IMG/VR virus record: IMGVR_UViG_3300049482_000116
Location: 1-64,000 of that record
Length of the DNA: 64,000 nucleotides
Reading direction: 5' to 3' (one strand)
DNA from: a virus
A program made the translations under genes and the position numbers. The notes under the pieces were generated by a model. The model was not told the DNA's origin and made no database searches. It saw nothing but the letters and a program-made list of their open reading frames with translations. Positions 5,323 to 13,826 of the stretch are shown piece after piece (position 1 is the stretch's first letter; every line of letters begins with the position of its first letter).

Positions 5323-5329
5323 ATTATAC
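5323..5329 (-). promoter_or_regulatory. GTATAAT box for leftward micro-gene operon
   Basis: The reverse strand reads GTATAAT, ending 9 nt before ATG 5313. No -35 box is evident. It is divergent from the plus-strand box 30 nt away. Confidence 0.5.
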
Positions 5330-5357
5330 GTCCTTGATCAGATTAGGACCGATCGCG

Positions 5358-5364
5358 GTATAAT
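5358..5364 (+). promoter_or_regulatory. GTATAAT box at start of structural block
   Basis: GTATAAT lies 22 nt before ATG 5387, with the ribosome site TAGGAG in between. It is likely the promoter of the first structural gene in the window. Confidence 0.5.
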
Positions 5365-5386
5365 TTAGTCTAGGAGCAACACTTTA

Positions 5387-6196
5387 ATGGCAATGGATAA
5401 ACCAGGTCAAGTCTACCCGCCACCAGCGCAGTCGATTACCTCTACTCAGTCACCGATGCCGATTTATCTACCTGATCCAAGTATTAAGGGGGTAAGCTTC
5501 GATCAACTGCTTAATCAACGTGGTATCCGCTTCATACATTCTAAAGCTGTTCCTTGCCCAAATATTCTCACTGTCGACAACAACGCACATAACCCCGATT
5601 GTGAATTTTGTGACGATTCAGGAATACTTAGTTACGGCGAAACAGAGATGCGAGGAGTTTTTTCTGGAAATTCTATAGAAAAAACCTTTGAGGCTCACGG
5701 TGTATGGGAAGTTGGAACTGCGGTTGTTACTTTTCCAACCGAGGACGCTGAGGGTAACCAGGTTGACTTTAATACTTACGATCGCTTAATTATGCCTGAT
5801 TTCACTGTGCGCATGTGGGAGATGAAGGAATACGAGCCTAGAACTGGTGGAACCCAAGAGCTAAGATATCCTATCCAAAAGGTAGAGTATGCTAGCTCCA
5901 TTAGAAACGGTGTACAGAAATTCTATACACAGGGAACTGATTTCAATATCAATACTGAAGGACAGATCGTCTGGATACCCGGACAAGAGCCTTTCTATGA
6001 CGCTAGCAGCGATCATGGAGAAGTCATAATCTGGTCATTTTATGCTCATCCAGTTTATGTTGTAGTCCAATCTCTACGTGAACTCAGGATTACTCAGGAA
6101 TTCGTTAATGGACAAAAGGTAGCACGTCGTTTGCCACAGCAAGTACTAGTACGCCGGGACTTCATGATTGGATCTGAAAAACTTGCAACTCCATGA
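5387..6196 (+). CDS. Putative neck or head-tail connector protein, 269 aa
   Basis: ATG 5387 follows the site TAGGAG. The product starts MAMDKPGQVYPPPAQ and has a proline-rich N-terminus. Around residues 57-80 is a cysteine/histidine knuckle (VPCPN, then HNPDCEFCDDSG) followed by a beta-rich body. C-x-N...H-N-x-D-C-x2-C-x3-G knuckles occur in phage head-tail connection proteins that I recall. Its place ahead of the tail sheath also fits a neck role. This is inference from context; a baseplate or decoration role is not excluded. Confidence 0.5.
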   Translation: MAMDKPGQVYPPPAQSITSTQSPMPIYLPDPSIKGVSFDQLLNQRGIRFIHSKAVPCPNILTVDNNAHNPDCEFCDDSGILSYGETEMRGVFSGNSIEKTFEAHGVWEVGTAVVTFPTEDAEGNQVDFNTYDRLIMPDFTVRMWEMKEYEPRTGGTQELRYPIQKVEYASSIRNGVQKFYTQGTDFNINTEGQIVWIPGQEPFYDASSDHGEVIIWSFYAHPVYVVVQSLRELRITQEFVNGQKVARRLPQQVLVRRDFMIGSEKLATP

Positions 6197-6214
6197 GGTT
6201 AACCTTGAACTTAA

Positions 6215-6223
6215 GTTATAATG
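6215..6223 (+). promoter_or_regulatory. GTTATAAT box before Nudix gene
   Basis: GTTATAATG lies 36 nt before ATG 6259, followed by the ribosome site TTAGGAG. It has no obvious -35 box. Confidence 0.4.
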
Positions 6224-6258
6224 ACTATTGTATAGTAATCGTTAGGAGTCACCTTTAA

Positions 6259-7788
6259 ATGCCACAAGCTGTGAGCCGTAAGCAATACAGAATGATGATG
6301 GCCATCGCACACGGTAAAAACGTGAAAGATGGAGGCCGTGGTCGTCCGCCTAAATCTGTGGCTGCAAAGTATACCTCACCTGGTGATAGTGCTCCCGAGT
6401 CTAAACATAACGATCGTGGCGGAACTTGGGGCGAAAGTCATCATGCTAAGGCCAAAGAAAGAGTCAAAGAAGCGCGAGTCGCTCGTAAAAAAGCAAAAAA
6501 GAATTTAAAAAAGTCATTCGAAGAATTTTATAAGGGAAAAGGTAAGGCTGCAGCAACTCTTGTAATGGATAGCCATAACCGAATATTACTTGGTCAACAT
6601 TCAGGTGGACTTGCTTTTCCTGGGGGCCATTTAGAGCCGAATGAATCATTTGAAGGTTGCGCCCTTCGTGAAATGCAGGAAGAGATTGGGTGCATTGGTC
6701 GTATCTCTACTAAAATATTCCATGGCACATTAAATGGTAACGAGTGTGCAGTTTATCTAGCTGAGATTGCTACTGGTAAACCTAAATCTTCTGACGAACT
6801 AAAGAACCTTAAGTGGTACGAAATTCAAGATATACCTTGGAGCAAACTTCGTGATTGCTGTGTAGAACCAATGAAAGAGTTTATTGGCTCACGATTTGGC
6901 AAATCATTAAAGGGTATGGAAGCCCTTGAAGTACTTGAAAAGAATATTATCCGTCAGCGTGGCGATGCTGTCATGGAAGTTACGCACGGCGATGCTCTTA
7001 AGCTAATCGGCAACGGAATGTTTCGCAAACTTCGCGAAGCAGTGTCCGGCATGAAAGATGAAGATTTTAAAGATTTTGTTATTGATACTCATACAGTTAG
7101 CATTCGTAGACACATGTCTGATGTATACTCGGGTCGCGTCTCTGACGGTCACAAAGTTGTTTACCAATTCACTAACAAGTCGCTTCCTGAACTAACTGCT
7201 GCTCTAATGTCTGTTTTCGAATGGTACATGCCAGAAGATGAAAAAGAACTTGAACTTTTAGATGAAGCAGCGCTGAGTAATGATGCTATCGACGGTGGTA
7301 TCGACCAACTTGTTGAAAATTATAAGCGCCACAATATCGGAAATATCTACAACGAGATGGAAACAATCCGTGAGCAGATGCGCAATGGTATGGCAGTAGA
7401 TCTTCAGCAAGTTGAAGGTCGCATAATGTCACTATTCGATAAGCTAGAAGAGTCTGTACACAACTTCTCTGGTAAACATAACGAGCTAGCACAAGCGGTC
7501 GGCGACGACATGGACGAACTTGAAGCAAAACTACGTGAACTGCAAAGCAAGATCGAAGATGTAGCTAAAAAACCTTCTACGGTTGAAGCTTTCTCAACAA
7601 ATCCAGCTAATAAAGATCAAGTACATGATGCATATTACTCTTATCTCACTAAACCAAAGATTGAGATTTCACCAAACGGTAAGATCACTATCTCATTTGG
7701 TCAAGACTGGCAAAGTCTTGAGCAAGAAAACTTCTTAAAAGACATGAGAGCTAGAGTAGTTACCAAGACGAGTAAGTCTAATGGCTAA
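6259..7788 (+). CDS. Nudix-domain virion-associated protein, 509 aa
   Basis: The N-terminus (MPQAVSRKQYRMMMA) resembles the SKxQxRFM type seen in phage structural proteins, and a very basic stretch follows (residues 65-85). Residues 97-220 form a Nudix hydrolase domain with a complete Nudix box: G123-x5-E129-x7-R137-E138-x2-E141-E142-x-G144. The C-terminal half is helical and coiled-coil-like (ELEAKLRELQSKIE). A nucleotide or capped-end pyrophosphatase fused into a late structural block is unusual; the protein may be packaged and delivered with the DNA. Enzyme activity is inferred from the intact box. The role in the virion is inferred from position. Confidence 0.7.
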   Translation: MPQAVSRKQYRMMMAIAHGKNVKDGGRGRPPKSVAAKYTSPGDSAPESKHNDRGGTWGESHHAKAKERVKEARVARKKAKKNLKKSFEEFYKGKGKAAATLVMDSHNRILLGQHSGGLAFPGGHLEPNESFEGCALREMQEEIGCIGRISTKIFHGTLNGNECAVYLAEIATGKPKSSDELKNLKWYEIQDIPWSKLRDCCVEPMKEFIGSRFGKSLKGMEALEVLEKNIIRQRGDAVMEVTHGDALKLIGNGMFRKLREAVSGMKDEDFKDFVIDTHTVSIRRHMSDVYSGRVSDGHKVVYQFTNKSLPELTAALMSVFEWYMPEDEKELELLDEAALSNDAIDGGIDQLVENYKRHNIGNIYNEMETIREQMRNGMAVDLQQVEGRIMSLFDKLEESVHNFSGKHNELAQAVGDDMDELEAKLRELQSKIEDVAKKPSTVEAFSTNPANKDQVHDAYYSYLTKPKIEISPNGKITISFGQDWQSLEQENFLKDMRARVVTKTSKSNG

Positions 7789-8419
7789 TATCTATTTTGA
7801 ACTTGATAGTTTAAAATACATTCTTGAAAACAGGGGCATCGAACCAGACGCGGTTACGATGATCCTACAAAAAGCTAGCGCAGACATAGATCGTGCCATG
7901 GCTAGTCACACTGAAGCAGCTATGCAGCTTGCCATCGAAGATGGAGTACAGAAGCGATCAGCTGAATTTATCAATGAACTTAAGCTTAATCAAATATCGA
8001 TGCAGCTTACAACGGACTCTGGAAATATGGACTTCTCTGAACCCCCATTCCCTATGCTTCCGCGACTGCTACAGGGCGCTAAGCCCATAAAAGATGGTTC
8101 TGGGGTCTACAAAGTCATTCCTGTAGGTGAATCTTCTAGGAATAGACCTAGGGTGTCTAGCAATATATATGATGCCTGGAAACAGGTCAATGCTGAGAGA
8201 ATGGAAGCCTCAAGAGCTCAGCGCGAGCGAGTAACCCCTAAAAACTCTAAGGCTAAGTTTAGAACGGCTACAAGTAAACAGAATGCTAATACACAGTGGG
8301 TTCAACCAGCTAAAGATAAAGACTTCACAGATACTGTCCAGAGTATAAATAAAGAACTTAGTAGTTCTTTAGAAGATATTGTTCGCAACATTATAAGAGA
8401 TTATGAAGAAAACTTTTAA
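7781..8419 (+). CDS. Putative head/tail completion protein, 212 aa
   Basis: The start overlaps the previous stop by 8 nt. The product begins MANIYFELDSLKYI. It has a helical N-terminus, a central phrase with PMLPRLLQGAKPI and YKVIPVG, and a charged Lys/Arg/Gln-rich C-terminal part. This layout and the position between the connector and sheath suggest a neck or tail-completion protein. I cannot assign it to a named family. An HNH gene begins inside its last codons. Confidence 0.5.
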   Translation: MANIYFELDSLKYILENRGIEPDAVTMILQKASADIDRAMASHTEAAMQLAIEDGVQKRSAEFINELKLNQISMQLTTDSGNMDFSEPPFPMLPRLLQGAKPIKDGSGVYKVIPVGESSRNRPRVSSNIYDAWKQVNAERMEASRAQRERVTPKNSKAKFRTATSKQNANTQWVQPAKDKDFTDTVQSINKELSSSLEDIVRNIIRDYEENF

Positions 8420-8909
8420 AACACATAATAAGAAATGTGAAGTTTGTTTAGTAGACTTTATTGCTCAGAAGTCTACTACCCGCTTTTGTTCTCCAAAGTG
8501 TAACAACCTAGTCCTATATCAAAATAGAGATGTAGAGGCATATAATTTAAGAAAACGCTCTAAGTCTGTAGCTAAACAAAGAAAAGAACGTTATCATAAT
8601 GATTTAGATTTTAGACTGGCTAACATTTTAAGAGCTAGATTGACGAATGCTATTAAGTATAACTTTAAGTCTGGCTCTGCCGTAGCCAATCTAGGTTGCT
8701 CTATTAAAGAGTTAAAGCTTTATTTGGAGTCTAAATTTGAACCTTGGATGAGCTGGGAAAATCATGGACGATATGGATGGCACATAGATCATATTGAACC
8801 ATTAACTTCTTTTGATCTATCTAACTCAGAAGATTTAAAGAAGGCTTGTCATTTTACAAATCTTCAGCCACTGCAATGGCGTAAAAATATAATCAAGGGC
8901 GGGTACTAA
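8403..8909 (+). CDS. Free-standing HNH endonuclease, 168 aa
   Basis: The N-terminus has a zinc-finger-like set C13-x2-C...C-x3-C (KCEVC, FCSPKC). The C-terminus carries the HNH core WHIDHIEPL...NLQPLQWRKNIIKGG, typical of phage homing endonucleases. The gene starts 17 nt inside the end of the preceding structural gene and stops just before the next, so it is inserted in an operon without disrupting either. It is expected to nick or cut homologous DNA lacking it and so spread to related phages. It is AT-rich compared with its neighbours. Confidence 0.85.
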   Translation: MKKTFKTHNKKCEVCLVDFIAQKSTTRFCSPKCNNLVLYQNRDVEAYNLRKRSKSVAKQRKERYHNDLDFRLANILRARLTNAIKYNFKSGSAVANLGCSIKELKLYLESKFEPWMSWENHGRYGWHIDHIEPLTSFDLSNSEDLKKACHFTNLQPLQWRKNIIKGGY

Positions 8910-8910
8910 T

Positions 8911-9654
8911 ATGGGATTTTGCATGCCAGAAATTATAGTTCGTAAACTTATTGACTCTGGTATTAAAAAGCTAAGGGCCAATAAACCTGCGTTTGACAAC
9001 TTATTCTGCACTTTTGTGCAAGATGAGCTGGCAGCTGACTATGGTGAAGCTTATCGTGAAAAGATCTGGCAGTGGTTTAGCACCACCAAGATCCCAGTGA
9101 TCCAAGCCTGGTCGTTTAATGCCCAAAAGATTCCATGTGTATCGATCCATCTAGCAAATGAGACCGAAGATGAGTCTAAGGCCTCCATGAACGACATTAT
9201 GGGTGACTTTACTGGTGAAGGTGAAACTAAGACTGCTGTGTTCACTGTAATGGTCGATATTGGTATTCACGCTAACAAGGGTGGAGACCATGTACTCTGG
9301 CTTTACTATATAGTGAGCTATGTGTTGTTTAGGAACAAGCTGATGGCTGAGCGATTAGGACTTAGGTTGCAGACTTATTCTGCTTCAGACTACTCTAAAG
9401 ACGCTATGCATATGGCAGAGAATACTTGGACCCGCTGGATCAGGTTTCGCTGCACAACAGAGAATTTTTGGGAAGATGATCCATTTACTGAAGCAGACGA
9501 AGTTAACTTAGAACCGGCTATAGGGCTAGAACCAGCGTCCTCGGTAGATGCCAGCTTAGATGTAAATATTGCAGATGTAGATACCACAGCCAATGAAGGT
9601 CTTCAGGCGGGCCGCATAGGTGATATAGATGGTGAGGACGATTTAAACATTTAA
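8911..9654 (+). CDS. Putative tail completion/neck protein, 247 aa
   Basis: Start ATG 8911 follows a G-rich site; an in-frame ATG four codons later (MPEIIVRK) is an alternative. The body is mixed alpha/beta with FTVMVDIGIHAN and a long amphipathic stretch. The C-terminal 60 residues are acidic and low in complexity (DVNIADVDTTANEG). The arrangement recalls tail terminator proteins that cap the sheath and tube in contractile phages, and the gene lies just before the sheath. The assignment rests on context. Confidence 0.5.
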   Translation: MGFCMPEIIVRKLIDSGIKKLRANKPAFDNLFCTFVQDELAADYGEAYREKIWQWFSTTKIPVIQAWSFNAQKIPCVSIHLANETEDESKASMNDIMGDFTGEGETKTAVFTVMVDIGIHANKGGDHVLWLYYIVSYVLFRNKLMAERLGLRLQTYSASDYSKDAMHMAENTWTRWIRFRCTTENFWEDDPFTEADEVNLEPAIGLEPASSVDASLDVNIADVDTTANEGLQAGRIGDIDGEDDLNI

Positions 9655-9689
9655 CCGCTAAAGTCGGTTAGAATTAATAAGGAGATAAT

Positions 9690-9953
9690 ATGGGTAAAAA
9701 TAAGCGTTGGAAAGATAATGCAAAGCATATTGAGCAATCTATTCCAGCTGATAATGCTGCTGCTGTAGAACAAGAGACTGCTGCACCTAAATTAGATTTT
9801 GATGCTTGGTATGCAATGCGTGGGCACCGCATCCCTAAACATCACCATAAAGAGATCCTTAAGGCAGATTTTGAAGCAAGGGGTCTTAATCAGTGCGAAA
9901 GTTTAGAAGATTTTGACAGTGCTTTAAACCAATATGGAGTTAAGCTTAGTTAG
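9690..9953 (+). CDS. Small hypothetical protein, 87 aa
   Basis: A strong ribosome site AAGGAGAT precedes ATG 9690. The product starts MGKNKRWKDNAKH, has an Ala-rich acidic linker, and ends in a compact helical domain with DFDAWYAMRGHRIP and HHHKEI. It lies between the putative terminator protein and the sheath gene, followed by a promoter box. I recall similar small proteins near tail genes in other large phages but know of no assigned function. Confidence 0.6.
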   Translation: MGKNKRWKDNAKHIEQSIPADNAAAVEQETAAPKLDFDAWYAMRGHRIPKHHHKEILKADFEARGLNQCESLEDFDSALNQYGVKLS

Positions 9954-9972
9954 CATCTAACTTAACCTCTAT

Positions 9973-9981
9973 GTTATAATA
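9973..9981 (+). promoter_or_regulatory. GTTATAATA box before tail sheath gene
   Basis: GTTATAATA lies 37 nt upstream of ATG 10019, and the ribosome site CAGGAGAT follows. No -35 box is evident. Confidence 0.5.
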
Positions 9982-10018
9982 GTTTTGTACATGAAACAAG
10001 ACTCAGGAGATATGAACC

Positions 10019-12223
10019 ATGGCAATTAATGTAAGCTTTAATGGTGCAACCATTTACAAACCAGGCGCTTACTCTAGGACTACGATTGATCTTGGCGGTG
10101 GATTTCCACTTAGCCCAACAGGAATCATCGCAATCTTTGGAGAGTCTGAAGCTGGCGCACCAGGCGCTAACGAAACAAACATCGCTAACAACGTGTTTAG
10201 TCCAGAACAAATTCCACAGATTAAACAGAAATATCGTAGCGGACCTCTAGTCGACGCATGTAATTTCTTGTTTGCTCCAGGTTCTGACGGAGCAATTCCA
10301 GGCGGAGCACAGGCTGTTTATATTTACAAGACCAACGCTTCGTTGCGTGCATCGTTAGCTCTAGCTAATACTTGGGGAACAGCGCGTGCTCTTGAGTGGG
10401 GACAAGGCGGAAATAAGTTAACGCTTAAGAATGTTTTAGTTCCAGCTACCTCTGCTGTCCGCGCTTCGTCTACTCCATTTGATGTGAGTGCTGACGTTGC
10501 AGGTAATACATTGGTAATTCGTGTGAACGGCGGAGCAACTGAAACGTTTACAGCTCCAGCTGCAACTACAACTCGTGCTCTACTTCAAACAGCTCTAAAT
10601 ACCGGAGCAAACTGGGCATCAGCTGTTGTTCCTGCTGGAATGTCGTTTGTTGTTTCTGGTGCACTTGAGACTGCTGCAGTAGTTACTCTTACGAGATCTG
10701 CTGCCTCTAATCCTCACCGCGAAGGTCATGGACGTAACTTTGAAATTGTAAGTGGATCTCTACTTGCTTCTGCAAATATCGGACCAGCCGGCCTTATTCA
10801 GTCTGCTTCTGAAGACATGGCAGTAATCACGACCTCAAACAAGCGCGATCTTGTCGATGAGTCTATTACTATAGGTGGCAATATTGCTGTACGTATAGGT
10901 CGTAACGGAGGTATTGCTCCAAACGTAACTATCTCTGCTACACAGATGATCCTTACGAACAACGCTGCTCCTGAACACACTCTTGTTCTTGCGGATTTTG
11001 CTACTCTTTCTCAGCTAGCTGCTTTTATCAACAGTTCAACTGGCGGTAACTGGACTTTGACTCTTAGCTCTACACTGTTTGGACAACTTTCTCCATCTGT
11101 GTTAGATCGTCAAACTGCTCTTGGTGCGTTAGGTTCAGCAACTGTTCTTCCTGCAACTATCAAGAGAGATGCTGTAGAAGTTCGCGATTTCTTTGCTCAG
11201 TCTTCTGCTATAGAACTTATTGCCGGCGCTAATGCTTATGCAGGTTTACTAGATGCTTCTGCTGAGACGTTCTTAACTGGTGGAGCTAAGGGTGCAACCT
11301 CTACTTCAGATATCACTTCTGCATTAAGCAAATTTGAGAAGTTCCGCGTCAACAGCGTGGTTCCTCTAATGAGCCGCGATGCTACTGAAGATGCTGCTGA
11401 TGGTCTCACTGACGTAGGTTCTAACTACACCATTGACGGTATTCATCAGGCTGTTAAGACTCATCTAAGCTTAATGGCAACCACAAAGCGTAGGAGCGAG
11501 CGTCAGGGTTATCTATCTTACAAGGCATCATATGATGACAGTAAGCAGAAAGCTCAAGACCTTGCAACCGCACGTGTACAGCTATCGATTCAAGATGTTC
11601 GCCAAACTGACAGTGATGGTGTTATCAAGTGGTTCCAGCCTTGGGCTGGTTCTTGCTTACTTGCTGGAGCTCGCGGCGGATCTCCGATCGGCCTACCTAT
11701 GACCGGTAAATACTTCAATATGTCTGGTATTCGCCATACCGGTCAGCCAATGGCTACTGCCGAAGCTGACATCGTAATTGACTTTGATCCAGATCTACAG
11801 TATGATGATGCAATCCAGAATGGTCTTACCTTCTGGGAAGCTCCTCAAACTGGTGGATTCCGACTAGTTGTTGATAATACAACTTACGGACGTGATGGAA
11901 ATTGGGTATTCAACCGCGGTAACGTTTTATACGCTGCTGACGTTCTTGCTTTCGACTTCCGCTCACAGCTTGAAAACATCTATGTAGGTGTTAAGAACAC
12001 TATCAATGCTACAGAAGTTAAGAGTACTTGTGAGAGCATTCTTGCTACATACCTTGCTCAAGGCATTACAGTTTCGACTTCTGATGCTAAGAACGGCTTC
12101 AAGCAGCTAGTTGTTCAGATCAACGGTAATACTATCAACATCTCTGTTGTTGTGAAGCTTGTTGAAGGTATTGACTTCATTCTTGCTGATATCACCCTTC
12201 AGCGCGCTCAGTCTACTGCTTAA
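10019..12223 (+). CDS. Tail sheath protein, 734 aa
   Basis: The product forms the contractile sheath around the tail tube. The N-terminus (INVSFNGATIYKPGAYS) is of the sheath type, where the first strand and loop link neighbouring subunits. The C-terminal 150 residues show the conserved sheath domain, with DGNWVFNRGNVLYAAD and a final segment GIDFILADITLQ that forms the C-terminal arm. A large central insertion (about residues 150-420, Ala/Thr-rich) probably forms surface domains. The length fits large myoviruses. A hairpin terminator follows. Confidence 0.9.
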   Translation: MAINVSFNGATIYKPGAYSRTTIDLGGGFPLSPTGIIAIFGESEAGAPGANETNIANNVFSPEQIPQIKQKYRSGPLVDACNFLFAPGSDGAIPGGAQAVYIYKTNASLRASLALANTWGTARALEWGQGGNKLTLKNVLVPATSAVRASSTPFDVSADVAGNTLVIRVNGGATETFTAPAATTTRALLQTALNTGANWASAVVPAGMSFVVSGALETAAVVTLTRSAASNPHREGHGRNFEIVSGSLLASANIGPAGLIQSASEDMAVITTSNKRDLVDESITIGGNIAVRIGRNGGIAPNVTISATQMILTNNAAPEHTLVLADFATLSQLAAFINSSTGGNWTLTLSSTLFGQLSPSVLDRQTALGALGSATVLPATIKRDAVEVRDFFAQSSAIELIAGANAYAGLLDASAETFLTGGAKGATSTSDITSALSKFEKFRVNSVVPLMSRDATEDAADGLTDVGSNYTIDGIHQAVKTHLSLMATTKRRSERQGYLSYKASYDDSKQKAQDLATARVQLSIQDVRQTDSDGVIKWFQPWAGSCLLAGARGGSPIGLPMTGKYFNMSGIRHTGQPMATAEADIVIDFDPDLQYDDAIQNGLTFWEAPQTGGFRLVVDNTTYGRDGNWVFNRGNVLYAADVLAFDFRSQLENIYVGVKNTINATEVKSTCESILATYLAQGITVSTSDAKNGFKQLVVQINGNTINISVVVKLVEGIDFILADITLQRAQSTA

Positions 12224-12235
12224 TTAATAATTAGA

Positions 12236-12273
12236 CCCCTACCCAGGCTATTTGGCCTGGGGTAGGTTTCTTT
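12236..12273 (+). terminator. Rho-independent terminator after tail sheath
   Basis: CCCTACC-AGGC, loop TATTTG, GCCT-GGGGTAGG forms an 11-12 bp stem with one bulge, followed by TTTCTTT. It lies 12 nt after the sheath stop. It probably lets sheath RNA end here. Confidence 0.75.
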
Positions 12274-12285
12274 AAGGATGTATTA

Positions 12286-12675
12286 ATGGGAAATTTAATT
12301 AAAAGTTTTACTAATGGGCAATGGACCATGGATGAGACTCTAGAAAAGACTAGTCCACTAGCAAGTGCGCGACCAATTACACCAAAAAAGAAATTTAGAA
12401 TTAATCAGCTTAAAACCACAGGTAAAGGCGGATTTGGAACAGATCCAAATTCAGCCGATACTCATAAAAAAATGTTAGATTCTGGACATAAGGTTGAAAA
12501 TCATTTTGAGCATGCTGAAGGCACTGTACATATGTATCAACACCCAGAACACGGGTACACAATTATGAGTCATTCAAGAGAAGGTACGCCAGGCGGGACT
12601 TTGAAAACTAAAAATAAAGATAAAGCAAATGATCACTTTAATCGTGAAGTTGATCACTACAAGAAATTCGATTAA
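12286..12675 (+). CDS. Hypothetical protein with NGQW motif, 129 aa
   Basis: AAGGATG precedes ATG 12286. The product starts MGNLIKSFTNGQWTM. The phrase NGQW followed by an acidic/basic helix recurs in the next protein (AANGQWALEKGRK). The C-terminal part is rich in His (HMYQHPEHGYTIMSHS) and looks like a small folded domain. The gene lies between sheath and tube genes, so it is made with virion proteins. It might be an accessory or packaged protein. No known domain is recognised. Confidence 0.55.
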   Translation: MGNLIKSFTNGQWTMDETLEKTSPLASARPITPKKKFRINQLKTTGKGGFGTDPNSADTHKKMLDSGHKVENHFEHAEGTVHMYQHPEHGYTIMSHSREGTPGGTLKTKNKDKANDHFNREVDHYKKFD

Positions 12676-12695
12676 AGAAGAAGTTTAGAGGTCAT

Positions 12696-13220
12696 ATGGA
12701 AAAATTAGATGAATTGATCAAGACCATGAAGGATTTTGCAGAAGAATTAGCAAAAGCCGAGCCAAAAAGCAAGGTTCCTGCTAAGCATCTACCTAAGCCT
12801 ACTGTAGGCAAACCAGCCTCGCATCCACCTATTGATCCAATGGATCATCCGTCAACCATCAGACCTCAAGAAGTTGGAAAACTCCTCAAAGAAGAAGAGG
12901 AAGTACTTAAGGTTGCAGCAAACGGACAGTGGGCTCTAGAAAAGGGAAGGAAAATGGGGCCTCATTCTTCTTATTTTAAAGAGCCAGTAAACGTTAGCGG
13001 AACACCTTTATCAATTAAGCACCGAGGCGGACAAAATTACTCTGTACATGATGCTGGTGGAACAAAAGTAGGTTCATATAAAATTCATCCTACGACATAC
13101 AAGGTATCTGGTTCGTTAGATGGAGCACATAAACAACATCATACTTCTGTGGCAAACAAAGTTGGTTTGTTGCACGGAGAAATGGAACAGCATATCCATG
13201 ATGAAAATAATGATAAATAG
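12696..13220 (+). CDS. Hypothetical protein with NGQW motif, 174 aa
   Basis: GAGGT precedes ATG 12696. The product has an N-terminal helix (MEKLDELIKTMKDF), a long Pro/Lys/His linker, the phrase AANGQWALEKG near residues 70-80, and a beta-rich C-terminal domain (GGTKVGSYKIHPTTYKVSG). It shares the NGQW segment with its neighbour at 12286, so both may bind the same partner. A terminator follows directly. Function unknown. Confidence 0.55.
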   Translation: MEKLDELIKTMKDFAEELAKAEPKSKVPAKHLPKPTVGKPASHPPIDPMDHPSTIRPQEVGKLLKEEEEVLKVAANGQWALEKGRKMGPHSSYFKEPVNVSGTPLSIKHRGGQNYSVHDAGGTKVGSYKIHPTTYKVSGSLDGAHKQHHTSVANKVGLLHGEMEQHIHDENNDK

Positions 13221-13243
13221 TTAATTCTAAGTCATAATATTGG

Positions 13244-13277
13244 GGCCTATCTCGAAAGAGGTGGGCCTTTTTCTTTT
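13244..13277 (+). terminator. Rho-independent terminator
   Basis: GGCCTATCTC, loop GAAA, GAGGTGGGCC forms a 10-bp stem with two G-U pairs and a GAAA tetraloop. It is followed by TTTTTCTTTT. It is well placed 23 nt after a stop codon. Confidence 0.85.
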
Positions 13278-13281
13278 CTGA

Positions 13282-13288
13282 GTACAAT
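13282..13288 (+). promoter_or_regulatory. GTACAAT box, leaderless start of HNH gene
   Basis: GTACAAT ends 6 nt before ATG 13295 and follows the terminator directly. This gives the HNH gene its own transcription start at the ATG. Confidence 0.5.
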
Positions 13289-13294
13289 AGCAAT

Positions 13295-13792
13295 ATGGTT
13301 TGTTTAGTTTGTCAAGTAACAGAGTCGGTTAAATGGTATAAACAAGGAACTGAGTGCAGGTCTTGTTTTAATAAAACATATCTTAGAGCTAATAGAAAAA
13401 GAGTAATGCAACTAAGAAAAAATTGGTTAGTTAATCACCCTGAAAAAGATAAACAATATAAGAAGCACTTTGAAACTAACCATAGAAAGACATTTTTAGC
13501 CATAAGGCGAAATAAAGAGGCTAGACATAGGGCAGCAAAAATGAATGCTGTCCCTAAATGGCTCAATGACGAACAACTTCAGGCAATTAAGTCAATTTAT
13601 GCGGAATGCCCTGTAGGTTTTCACGTAGACCATATTATTCCATTAAAGAGCAAAGATGTATGTGGATTACATGTGCCCTGGAATCTAAGGGCTATACCAG
13701 CAGAAGATAACGTCCGAAAGTCTAACAAGTTCAACTCAGACTCTGATACTATTATTCTTAGATCAATATTAGTTGATCTAAAAAATAACTAG
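13295..13792 (+). CDS. Free-standing HNH endonuclease, 165 aa
   Basis: The N-terminal pairs CLVC and CRSC form a zinc-ribbon-like element. A basic helical middle follows. The C-terminal HNH core is VDHIIPLKSKDVCGLHVPWN followed by LRAIPAEDN and KSNKF. The family is phage-type HNH homing endonucleases. It lies between a terminator and the first tube gene and has its own promoter-like box, so it behaves as a self-contained insertion. Its sequence type differs from the HNH gene at 8403, indicating an independent arrival. Confidence 0.85.
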   Translation: MVCLVCQVTESVKWYKQGTECRSCFNKTYLRANRKRVMQLRKNWLVNHPEKDKQYKKHFETNHRKTFLAIRRNKEARHRAAKMNAVPKWLNDEQLQAIKSIYAECPVGFHVDHIIPLKSKDVCGLHVPWNLRAIPAEDNVRKSNKFNSDSDTIILRSILVDLKNN

Positions 13793-13826
13793 GTAATTGG
13801 GAACCGTAACCCACAAGGAGTTCAAA

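Noticed and set aside
13797-13826. TTG start 30 nt upstream for the first tube protein
   Set aside because: No ribosome site; TTG 13827 has AAGGAG at the right spacing and gives an N-terminus like its paralogue.
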